From assembly GCF_019649055.1 (NCBI RefSeq), contig NW_026570223.1:620001-684000 (forward strand): a stretch of DNA of 64,000 nucleotides. The letters are read 5' to 3'. Of this stretch, positions 56,578-64,000 are shown one piece after another. Made by a program: the position numbers and the translations under genes. The notes under the pieces are model-generated. The model had not been told where the DNA came from. It made no database searches and saw only the letters and a program-made list of their open reading frames with translations. This DNA comes from Paramacrobiotus metropolitanus. Taxonomy: Eukaryota; Tardigrada; Eutardigrada; Parachela; Macrobiotidae. The stretch's first letter is position 1, and every line of letters starts with the position of its first letter.

Positions 56578-57625
56578 TTACTCAACCAAAACAACGTCGT
56601 CGTCCTTGCCATTGTCGCTGTCCTTCTTGTCGCCGTCGTCCTGGCCGCCGCCTTCGTGGTCACTGCCGTCCTCTTCATCCACTTCGTCCTCCGCCTCCGA
56701 GCACGAGTCCGGAATTACGTCGTCGCCTCCACTGCTGTCTGCTTCGTCTTCAGCCTCCGAGCACGAGTCCGGAATTACGTCGTCGCCTCCACTGCCGTCT
56801 GCTTCGTCTTCAGCCTCCGAGCCCGAGTCCGGCATTTCTTCATCGCTGCTGTGCATCCAGTCTGGAGTTTCGGCACCAGGCAAAATCCAAGTGTGATCTA
56901 CGAAGACACAAAATTAGGCTTTTTTGAAGGCGTAACTCGAAAACTTCCTGAAAGTTGGTTACCTGATTCGGCCATGGATTCGTCGTCGTCATTGTCTTCT
57001 TCTTCGCTGTCCGTTGCCGGTTCTATAAACATGAAGCGCTCTGAAAAATTACATAATTTAACTAACCGTGGGTGTTACCGTGGGTGTTACATGGGCCTAT
57101 CATTATAAAACTGCATTGACCAACCTTTCATTTCTTCGTCGCTGTCACTCTCAAAGTCCCCGCCGTCACCATCCCAACGCACGACCTGCGGTACCGCCAA
57201 AACCAGTTGCCGATGATGGGCTCTGGTGACGGTATTGGAGTAGAGGTCCACGGTCCGCAGGGCTGGCAGGTTCTTCAGTGGTTCCAGCTGTTGGACAGTG
57301 ATGATGCCGTTATTGGCCAACGTCAGGCGCTTCAGATTAGGCGTGGTCCGGGCCAGGGCCGCCAGCTGGGGGTTGTTCTCCGCGAACCCGAGACGGTTGT
57401 CATTCAGCTGGAGGAACGTCAGGTTCGGCATCAGTGGCAATCCGACAACGGAGGTCAATCCGCACGCGTTAGCCGACAAACAGCGCAGGTTGTAAAACGC
57501 TGCAGCGGCAGACCCGTAAAGCTGGTAATGGGGAACTCGTCCAGGATGATGGTCTTGGCATCGTCCGGTTTGCCCTCCAAATAACCAACAATGTCGTACT
57601 GGGAATACACACCGCTATGAAACAT
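56578..57625 (-). CDS. ANP32-like acidic leucine-rich nuclear protein
   Basis: Exons 57625-57125, 57040-56963 and 56897-56578. The first exon has leucine-rich repeats in the ANP32 order: DAKTIILDEF, LSANACGLTSVVGLPLMPNL, LQLNDNRL, NLKRLTLANNGI, LEPLKNLPALRTVDLYSNTVT, and a cap with VPQVVRWDGDGGDFESDSDEE. Exons 2 and 3 encode a low-complexity acidic tail, with a 60-bp (20-residue) internal repeat. ANP32 proteins are histone chaperones and cofactors of viral polymerases in animal cells. There is one frame step near 57508-57512. Captured from a host gene or long co-evolved with the element; intron structure was kept or regained. Confidence 0.84.
56694..56843 (-). repeat. 60-bp tandem repeat in the ANP32-like acidic tail
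   Basis: CCTCCGAGCACGAGTCCGG starts at 56694, 56754 and (one base changed) 56814. Each unit encodes 20 acidic/Ser/Gly residues. Confidence 0.9.
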
Positions 57626-57963
57626 TGTAACGTATAGGAAAAACCAGAGTAGTGAAAAGGATACTACAGTAAAGTATCGAAATAAAATGCAAACAAATTA
57701 CAGGTATTACAAGTGCAGGCAATTACCGGACTGCAGTGTGCAGTACGCTTTATAGCTGCAAATTTGCCATGCAAAATTGTCTGAGCGTGAACACAATAGA
57801 AATCCCGTAGTATTGCATGGGAAAAGTTTGCCTTGCAATTTGCCGGACAGAATGATTGACAGGCAGTTCGATTATTGGTAACCGCGCTATCGCAGGTGGT
57901 GAGTACTGCGACACACAATCTCTATTAGTGACTGCCCTACCTATAGCAATACACAGTACACAA
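57626..57963 (-). promoter_or_regulatory. Right subterminal region, probable ANP32-like promoter
   Basis: 338 bp between the ANP32-like ATG and the inner TIR block. Nothing coding is supported. Confidence 0.35.
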
Positions 57964-58097
57964 TTAACGTAACTGCCGCTTCGCATTTTAGTGCCAACAT
58001 ACGGTGGGGGGTTCTGGTAGAGACAGCCGCCACTTGTATTGCGGCTGCCCCACCTGTATTGGGCAAACTCTATGAGGGACCCGACCCTCCTGCTGCT
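57964..58097 (-). repeat. Right terminal inverted repeat
   Basis: 58015-58097 mirrors the left terminus perfectly over 83 bp. The inner block TTAACGTAACTGCC (57964-57977) matches the left inner block at a slightly different distance (11 bp offset). Confidence 0.95.
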
Positions 58098-58103
58098 GTT
58101 CCC
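58098..58103. repeat. Target-site duplication GTTCCC, right
   Basis: Same six bases as 36655-36660, directly adjoining the terminal AGCAGC inverted repeat. Confidence 0.93.
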
Positions 58104-58344
58104 TGGCTTCTCGATTTCTCAATTCTGCTAATAATCGGCCGACAAAATACCCATAAAACTATAATGACTTAGAAATCGGTTGCTCTTTATCGGTTTCTCG
58201 CTTAAAATCGGGACATCAAAACGTAACCAGGCGCATGCAAACAAACTGAAACCAGCACCGATTTCCCATATCACTGTTATCAGGAATCGTTTTCTCAGCA
58301 TAATGCCATTTCACCGTTGCATAAGCGCAATGATTACAATGTAG

Positions 58345-58499
58345 GACGAAATGGTCGCATAGCCCCATACCCAGCATTCTGTACGCATGCGGTGCAGTGC
58401 ACTTGTACGAACCGGATATTTTGAACTCAGTCGTGCAGTGCACTGCACTGCATTCGTACTGAATGTGGAGATGTTGGGTATGCGACCATTTCGTCCTAA
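58345..58499. repeat. Palindromic (foldback) sequence upstream of the RidA-like gene
   Basis: AGGACGAAATGGTCGCAT at 58345 and ATGCGACCATTTCGTCCT ending at 58499 are exact complements. Further pairing is interrupted, with GTGCAGTGCAC units in the centre. Confidence 0.8.
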
Positions 58500-58616
58500 G
58501 CTGTATTATGGTCTGGCACACGTTTATTATCGTATTTTAATTGCTGGCGTAAATTTTTATCCCTGTCTATGTTCCAGACTAGAAATCGGCGCCTGTACTG
58601 CCATGTTGCCTAGAAA

Positions 58617-58630
58617 ATGCATATATAAAC
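58617..58630 (+). promoter_or_regulatory. TATA box of the secreted RidA-like gene
   Basis: GCATATATAAACGG lies about 105 bp before the ATG at 58735. Confidence 0.55.
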
Positions 58631-58734
58631 GGTCTGAAATATCCGTAGCTTCCACCATTCCATCGTGCCTTGAGTTCCACTTTGGCCTTTATTTAGTTCC
58701 TTGCCGCAATTCCTAGCCTTCCTCGCCTTCCACC

Positions 58735-59672
58735 ATGAAGTTCGCGATCTTCGTTGTTCTGCTGGCTGTCGCAGCTACCAGCGGTAAGTGACCTTTACTA
58801 TTCTGGCGGTTTATTGAGGTTATTGCGTGCCATTCGCTTTCGTGACTATGGTTACTCATCATGCTCTTGATTGCAGTGGTTGAGGGGCATCGTCGGCGCT
58901 CCGAGTGCTGCAGCAAATGGAAGCGCTATATTGTCCCGATTTCCTCCTCGGTGGCACCAACCAAACCCACCACCAAGCCGTGGCAGTGAGTTGTTTTTAC
59001 TCACATTTTAATTGAATGTTAATCCTTTAGCCGTCGATGTACCAAATACCGTACTCGCATGTGCTTCGCTTTGCACTGTTGAAGACACCCATGTCTAAAT
59101 AAAAGCGATAATAATTGTTTTCGCTGAATAGTTTGTTTACAAATGCTTTTAATGACTACTGCTTATCGCCAGTGTTGCAAAGGGTCGCATTGCTAACAGT
59201 AATGAGTTTTCTTAATCAGGTACGCCGTCCGCGTGGGTCAGAGCCTGTTCATGACCTCGGTGCGCGCCTTCACTTCCTTCGCCAACCGCACCATCATCAG
59301 TCCGGGCGGCACCTACAACGAAGCCATCCAGGTGATGAGCTTGACGGAGCAGATCCTCAACGAAGCCGGCTGCACCTGGAACGACGTGCACGATGTAGTG
59401 GCGCTCATCACCGCCGGCCCCACCGACTACCCCGTCATCGACACCGCCATGAACGACTTCTGCGCCACCCACGGCTGCTCCGGCGTAAGTACAAGACAAT
59501 TGTCCTCCATTGCCTTCTTTTATTAAGCGACCCTTCTTTGTAACCGTAGTTCCCTTGGACTGGCCATCTGCGCACTTCTCCATCCTTCAGCGGTGGCGCC
59601 ACCGTCGAATTCACCGTCCAGGCTAGCAACTGCGACTGGACCGGAGAGGACAACGAGTGCTCTTGCGAATAA
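58735..59672 (+). CDS. Secreted RidA/YjgF-like protein
   Basis: Four exons, 58735-58783, 58877-58985, 59220-59484 and 59550-59672, join exactly (181 residues). Exon 1 encodes a signal peptide (MKFAIFVVLLAVAATSG). Exon 2 encodes a basic Cys-containing linker (RRRSECCSKWKR) and a Thr/Pro/Lys stretch. Exons 3-4 have the RidA pattern: GQSLFMTSVRAF, GGTYNEAIQVMSLTEQILNEAG, WNDVHDVVALITAG, and GGATVEFTVQA near the end. RidA enzymes hydrolyse reactive enamine/imine intermediates in the cytosol or organelles, so a secreted member with a disulphide-rich tail (CDWTG...CSC) probably has another role. An arginine is retained before the last strand. If intron 2 is not spliced, a TGA follows at once and AATAAA occurs near 59096. 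Confidence 0.78.
59096..59101 (+). terminator. Possible intronic polyadenylation signal
   Basis: AATAAA inside intron 2 of the RidA-like gene, about 110 bp after the in-frame TGA reached when the intron is retained. It could end a short transcript for a small secreted basic peptide. Confidence 0.35.
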
Positions 59673-60239
59673 TTGCGAATGCGAAGGGTGTGCCGTGTGT
59701 CAGCATCATCATCAACTACATACCGAATAACTGTTGTTCATGTGAGGGACAACACTTGATTGCCATTCAGCAAGTAGCAGTGTAGAAAGTGAATTGTCTT
59801 TTAAAACCTGTGAATCATGTGTATTAACGCGCTATGCGTAGTTTGCGCGTATTACGTACGTGTTATGACGTACGTGTTGTCTGTTCCGTTACGTACGATT
59901 TGCTGTTTTATCTAACGCATTTGATCGCTAATGCGATCCACGATTCTGGTTTGACTAATCAGTCTGAAGTTTCTAACTTCAACTAAATCTGTGAGCTTGT
60001 TTCTAGCTGAAAGGTCGTGTGACTCTAGGTTAGAAGGAAGTTCATACCTCGTTCTGTTATGTTCTGTTTGTTCGTTCGTTCGGTTTGGTGATTAAACATT
60101 TGGGAAGTTCCTGAGTGTTTTGGTTTCGGTAACTTTCGTTAGGCACAGCAATCCGCTCGTACCTAGCGGAAGTAGGCAGTAGTACCACTTACGGAGTCCA
60201 GAGCATATTCCCACTCTACCGATTGAGTAGGTTTGGTCA
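59673..60239. other. 3' flank of RidA-like gene and probable LTR of the second retroelement
   Basis: No gene. The LTR's left boundary cannot be fixed. TGTTCTGTTTG-type T-rich sequence precedes the candidate LTR end at 60281. Confidence 0.4.
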
Positions 60240-60281
60240 TCTAGTGCGGTTGTCGCGGTGCGACTTTCGCATAGCATGTCA

Positions 60282-60302
60282 TGGCGCCCACCGGATTTTA
60301 AC
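60282..60302 (+). other. Candidate primer-binding site after LTR end
   Basis: CA (60280-60281) is followed at once by TGGCGCCCACCGG, which has the TGG start expected of a sequence complementary to a tRNA 3' end. The tRNA is not identified. Confidence 0.45.
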
Positions 60303-60651
60303 AACCCCTGGGAATCTGGATCGTCTGGTAAGTGGTATTAGTTTTTGGCGTTTTGTGTGGTTATGTTGGTTGACCACGTGGATTCTCAGAGAATTCCGTG
60401 AGGCAAGGTTCCTAAGTGAGAACCAGGTGCTTGCCCGCAGTGTGTACCGCAGTGACCTTAGAGGGTTGCGCGAGGCACGGTTCCTAAGTGCGAGCCAGGT
60501 GCTGGACGGGAGTCCATACTCTGTACTCGTACTGGTAATTGGTACGGTGTGTACTGAGAAGTGGTGGCGTTAGCCCTGTTATTTGTGTAGCAGACTTACA
60601 TCCGGGTTCGGTGACCTGGATTACTTGTCTGTTGTTTGTCAAGCAGGTGCA

Positions 60652-62946
60652 ATGGATGGTACAGTGATTGAACCATCAGCATTAATCGCTGGACCGGAGG
60701 ACGGTGTAGAAGAGCCGTCAACTGGCAAAAGTAAACCGTCCCGTCGAAAAGGGATGATAAATGTTGATGAGTTTGAAGCCATGTTAAAGAAGGCGGATTA
60801 TTTATCCCCGCCTACGGTGCAGTGGTTTCTACCTGAAGACGAAAAGGTTGGCGATTCTTGCAAAAAGTGGGAAATTGTTCTCCCACGTACTGGAGAATTA
60901 AGTCAGGAGTGGGTTGAATATGATCTTAATGGTGGTAAAAAACCAGGAGGTTATGATCAGTGGATCCAGGCAGGAAGGAAGATTCCCGCCCGTAGAACGA
61001 TTCATCTGACCCTGCATGATTACGATCAGTAGTATGGCACTGAACTGCATGAAAAATGGATGCAGTATCTTGCCAACAAAAAGCCTGTTCAGTCAGCAGC
61101 AGATAGCAGTAAAGCTCGTCCAGGGTCGGATGTGCAGCAAAGCGGTGGGCAAGCTGCCGTCACTGAGGGCAATGCACTGCCAGCTAGTGGTTTGAGTGGT
61201 ACTGCGAAGGATACCGCGGAAACTCAACACTTGGACTTGACGGAAATGAATAAGGTTTTGGAGCAAATTAATTATGCTCCAGATTATTCAGCTGTTGTTA
61301 CTCGTGATGATGATGTTAGTGATATGGAACTGGCTGCTGTAGATAATCAGCGTATTGAAGACGCTGATGTTCACTACAGTCAGAAAGTTGGAAAAGAAAG
61401 CGATGAGTCATCAACCGCTGCCGTGGTTGAACAGTTACGTAAAGAGCTGGACGCGGAAAAGTTGCGATATCATGCGCTGGTTTTACAGCATGATGGTTTA
61501 GTTGAGAAGCATAATGATCTGGTCGATAAATACGACGGTTTGGTTGATCGTCATAATGAGTTGGCTGATCAGGTGAAGTTGCTTGGCATAATGCGTACTC
61601 GAGACGCAAAGCTAATGCAGGATGCGTTCGAGCATGTGAATAAAGAAAGCGAGAAGTTGCAACTGGAAAAGCAGAAGTTCCAGTTAGAGAAGGAGAAGGC
61701 GCAGAAAAGTTTTCAACAAGGCACAGCTGCCTTGAATAAAAAGTATGCGAGTTTTCTGGCTGAACAAACAGCATTTAATGTTGCTGTTGATAAGTGGAAA
61801 GTTGATCAGAATAATGGACTTCATGCAGTGAATGATGACGTTATCTTTGTTTAGCATGTTGAAGCAGGTCGACGCAGCGTAGTAGTACAGGATATGCCTG
61901 AACCTGTACGAAAGCTGTATAGCGCAGTTCAGAAGCCCGTCTTTGTGGCCAAAGATACCCAGAAGCTGGAAAATTTTCTGGATTTACGTGAGCGTGCGCA
62001 TAATATGCAGGAATGTTTGGGTGAGTCGCGTAGTCCCTCACCAACGATTTCAGAAGTTAGCACAATTGCTTTGGCCAAGATGGAAGCCAAGGTTGCTGAA
62101 CTTGATCGTCGTTTAAAGGAACAGGAAGCCAAGGGCGGTAGTACTGCTTCCGCTCCATTTGATATGGATAAGTTTACGAATGCTATGAAAGGTGCATTCA
62201 GGACGGATACAATGTATCCTGAGAAGTTTGATGGGAAAACAGATACGAATAAGGTGGAACAGTTTATCCAGAGTGTAGATAACTGTAAAAACCACAACAG
62301 TTGGTCGGACAGTGACGTCATCAGTAAGTGCTTGTCGCGCTGCCTTACTGGCACGGCACTTACCTGGTACTTGGATAAGTACGATTATAATAAAAAGTTG
62401 AAGTGGTCTGAATGGAAGAAGATGATCCGAGAACATTTCTCGGATGAGAAGGATTTGATGGCTGTTCGTGATAAAATTGCTGATCGTCATTTTGGTAGTG
62501 ACGATACACCGAACTCGTATGTGGATTGGTTCACTACGTCGTTCAGGAAGTTAGATCTGAACGAATTTGAACGTGTGTATTATCTGAAGCAAGGATTAAA
62601 GAAGAACCGTTTCTTTTGGTTCAAATACATGGAAGAGAAAAGAGTGGCAGATGTTGAAGAATTTCTGTCAGAACTGAAACTGCAGTATAAGCTGCGTAAC
62701 AGTAATCCCGGTTCTGGTTACTCTGAATCAAAACAGTTCAGTGGCAGGAAGCCAGTTGATGCAGATAGCAGCGCAGTTAAGGCTGCTAGTAATGAGGCGA
62801 AGACGTCCGAAGGAAGTGCAGTTGATAATGGTAAGCAGATCACCATTAATTACACTAAATGGTATTTTCCAGACGGACAACCGATATGTTTTAAATGCCA
62901 TGGCGCGCATGTGGGAAAAAAGTGCACCAGTTCGGAACCGCGGTAG
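60652..62946 (+). pseudogene. gag: gag-like frame with in-frame UAG codons
   Basis: One continuous reading frame is cut by UAG at 61030-61032 and 61852-61854 and ends with UAG at 62944-62946. Segment 1 (~126 codons) is a small domain with a WFLPEDEK block. Segment 2 has a coiled coil with repeated HNDLV/YDGLV/HNELA heptads. Segment 3 has the Ty3 capsid-like region (MYPEKFDGKTDTNKVEQF, LTGTALTWYLDKY, WKKMIREHF) and a zinc knuckle CFKCHGAHVGKKC. No frameshift occurs in 2.3 kb, so either readthrough at UAG or few nonsense changes in a young copy. Confidence 0.7.
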
Positions 62947-63139
62947 ACACCGCGTAGTCGTACCGGAAGCTAGCCGTCAGGACTTGTTACGAGACTGCCA
63001 TGAAAGTTTTCATGCTGGTAATTTGCATGATTACTGGTCAGTCCGTAAGTATGTTTTGCGGAATTATTACTGGCCTGGGATGAATGCCGAATTGTGGAAA
63101 ATGGGAGCTGAATGTGAGCATTGTAACGCTCACGTTTAA
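62940..63139 (+). pseudogene. Integrase zinc-binding (H2C2) domain remnant
   Basis: In a frame different from gag, about 65 codons contain CHESFHAGNLHDYW, YYWPGMNAELW and CEHCNAH, the HHCC domain that precedes the DDE core in Ty3 integrases. The catalytic core is missing. The junction with gag has ACCGCG repeated on both sides, consistent with a microhomology-type deletion. Confidence 0.72.
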
Positions 63140-64000
63140 GTTCTGACTGCTACGTTGTGAGTCCGCTGTTCCGTTGTCTGTGGTGTACTGACAGTGTAAC
63201 TTGCTTTTGCTCATAACCGCAGGATTTATCAGCAAAAAGGGATGCTGATTGCTGAATTGTCAGAAAGTTATAAAAACTTGTTGACTGGCGAAAAGAAGTA
63301 CTTATTAATCGAGAACTGTGTTGTGTGCCGTAGCCGCCGGTGTGGTAGCTACGTGCATGGAAACGCTGTGCTGCGGTGCAGTGTTTGATTTCTGTAAAAA
63401 TGATTTTAAAAGCAATTTGATTTCGCAGTAGGAGCAGTAATTACGATTGCTGTTTGGTTTTGATAACTGGATGTGTATAATCCAGTTGGGATTTGAATCA
63501 ATCGTTCAAAAATAATTTGGATGATTGTGGTTGCGTTTTGTTTTATCATTGCGAAGAACCATGCTATCGTATTGGTTCTTGTGAACTGTTTATGATTGAC
63601 TGTGTTTTATCGTTTAACTAAAAATGCAGGCTTGCAGTGGGGGTAATTGCCAGTTATAAGTGGAAATTGAATATCCACTTTTTGGTGCACTGAAGATGCT
63701 GATAATGATCGGTATTTGCCGTTCTGATCTGTGTTTTTTGATTTGCTGTGGCCAGTGTTTTTAGAATGGTTGACATTTCTGGTGTGCTTGGCCTGTTCGA
63801 TTCTGGATCCTGGAGCTCTTCGGAGGGAGAGGATAGATGAAAGTCTCACCTGGATACGAAAAGATTGGATGGATGACTATAAAACTGGACGCGTGTGGAA
63901 CGAAAAACTTCGGAGAACTTGGATGGAACACCAACTTCATCAACTTGGACCTCCATTCGAACCCCCGTCACACCCCGGATTCCACACGCGAATGATAAAA
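63140..64000. other. No gene recognised; possible 3' part of the deleted retroelement
   Basis: No supported coding frame. No clear match to 59.7-60.28 kb was seen that would define a 3' LTR. An inverted pair, ACGCGTGTGGAAC at 63889 and TTCCACACGCG near 63981, is present at the edge. Confidence 0.4.

Larger units (their letters stand above)
39061..57091. repeat. Dispersed ACACCCACGG motif pairs inside the Polinton
   Basis: Eight clusters, at about 39061-39098 (three copies), 41150-41176, 42048-42072, 53050-53073, 54610-54634, 54671-54697, 56508-56533 and 57065-57091. Units are usually two, 12-14 bp apart. In the left half they read ACACCCACGG, in the right half CCGTGGGTGT, so always ACACCCACGG on the sense strand of the local gene. 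Six clusters are in introns and two are 45-70 bp after a stop codon. Confidence 0.88.
36661..58097. mobile_element. Complete Polinton/Maverick (adintovirus-like) element
   Basis: The element is 21,437 bp long, begins AGCAGCAGG and ends CCTGCTGCT, has inverted termini, and is flanked by the 6-bp duplication GTTCCC. The gene set is the Polinton signature: protein-primed DNA polymerase B, retroviral-like integrase, adenovirus-like cysteine protease, FtsK/HerA-type packaging ATPase, and major and minor jelly-roll capsid proteins. Genes in the left two thirds read rightward, while polymerase, the ANP32-like gene and the 49491-50547 gene read leftward. Extra genes (TBP-like, ANP32-like, BIR) are unusual cargo. 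Several frames are interrupted by small indels, so this copy may be inactive, or the assembly may contain base errors. Confidence 0.96.
60240..63139 (+). mobile_element. Internally deleted Ty3/gypsy-like retroelement
   Basis: The order is candidate LTR end and primer site (60280-60300), a gag-like frame (60652-62946) with in-frame stops, then directly an integrase zinc-binding remnant (about 62940-63139). Protease, reverse transcriptase and RNase H are absent. It therefore looks like a deletion derivative that would depend on another element. The element is unlike the one at the left end: there is no AAGGTCA saturation. Confidence 0.75.

Noticed and set aside
58216-58716. Frames of about 100 codons on both strands
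   Set aside because: They are produced by the palindrome at 58345-58499, upstream of the RidA-like gene.
61316-62490. Minus-strand frames of 125-152 codons
   Set aside because: Antisense shadows of the gag-like frame of the second retroelement.

Overview
This is an invertebrate animal nuclear sequence. The evidence is spliced genes with short GT-AG introns (mostly about 40-240 bp), TATA-type promoters, a tandem family of four-pass membrane proteins, two Ty3/gypsy-like retroelements and a complete Polinton/Maverick. A small-genome protostome (a tardigrade or similar) is my guess; nothing in the window proves the taxon.

Layout. (1) 1 to about 13.2 kb, minus strand: an unusually large Ty3-like LTR retrotransposon, cut by the left edge. 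gag (8651-12445) ends at a G GGA AAC slippery site that opens a protease frame (3918-8570). That frame is separated by one in-frame UGA from reverse transcriptase, RNase H and integrase (1-3917). The element is saturated with the heptamer AAGGTCA/TGACCTT in all reading frames. (2) 14.3-34.4 kb, minus strand: nine tandem two-exon genes for small tetraspan proteins that look MS4A/CD20-like, in two subfamilies. One copy has lost its start codon and splice acceptor, another its splice donor. Foldback elements and local duplications lie between them. (3) 35.2 kb: a small secreted protein with weak cupredoxin resemblance. (4) 36661-58097: a 21.4-kb Polinton with 83-bp perfect terminal inverted repeats (TIRs) and a 6-bp target duplication (GTTCCC). 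It carries protein-primed DNA polymerase B, a chromodomain integrase, packaging ATPase, adenovirus-like protease, major and minor capsid proteins and small virion-type proteins. (5) 58.7-59.7 kb: a four-exon gene for a secreted RidA-like protein. (6) about 60.2-63.1 kb: a second, internally deleted Ty3-like retroelement with in-frame stops.

The most interesting object is the Polinton. Besides the standard morphogenesis and replication genes it carries a two-repeat TATA-binding-protein homologue (51331-51846), an ANP32-like leucine-rich/acidic-tail protein (56578-57625), a possible PC4-like ssDNA-binding protein (49491-50547), a protein with an acidic/aromatic activator-like N-terminus (40390-41997) and BIR-domain proteins (42641-43673). 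I infer that it carries its own transcription and host-control module. A 10-bp motif, ACACCCACGG, recurs in pairs or triplets at eight places in this element, always on the sense strand of the gene concerned and in introns or just after stop codons.

Several Polinton genes contain frame steps. All but one are in the same direction (-1) and most lie in short A/T runs, while in-frame nonsense codons are not seen. This looks like base-level assembly error or very recent decay rather than old degeneration.
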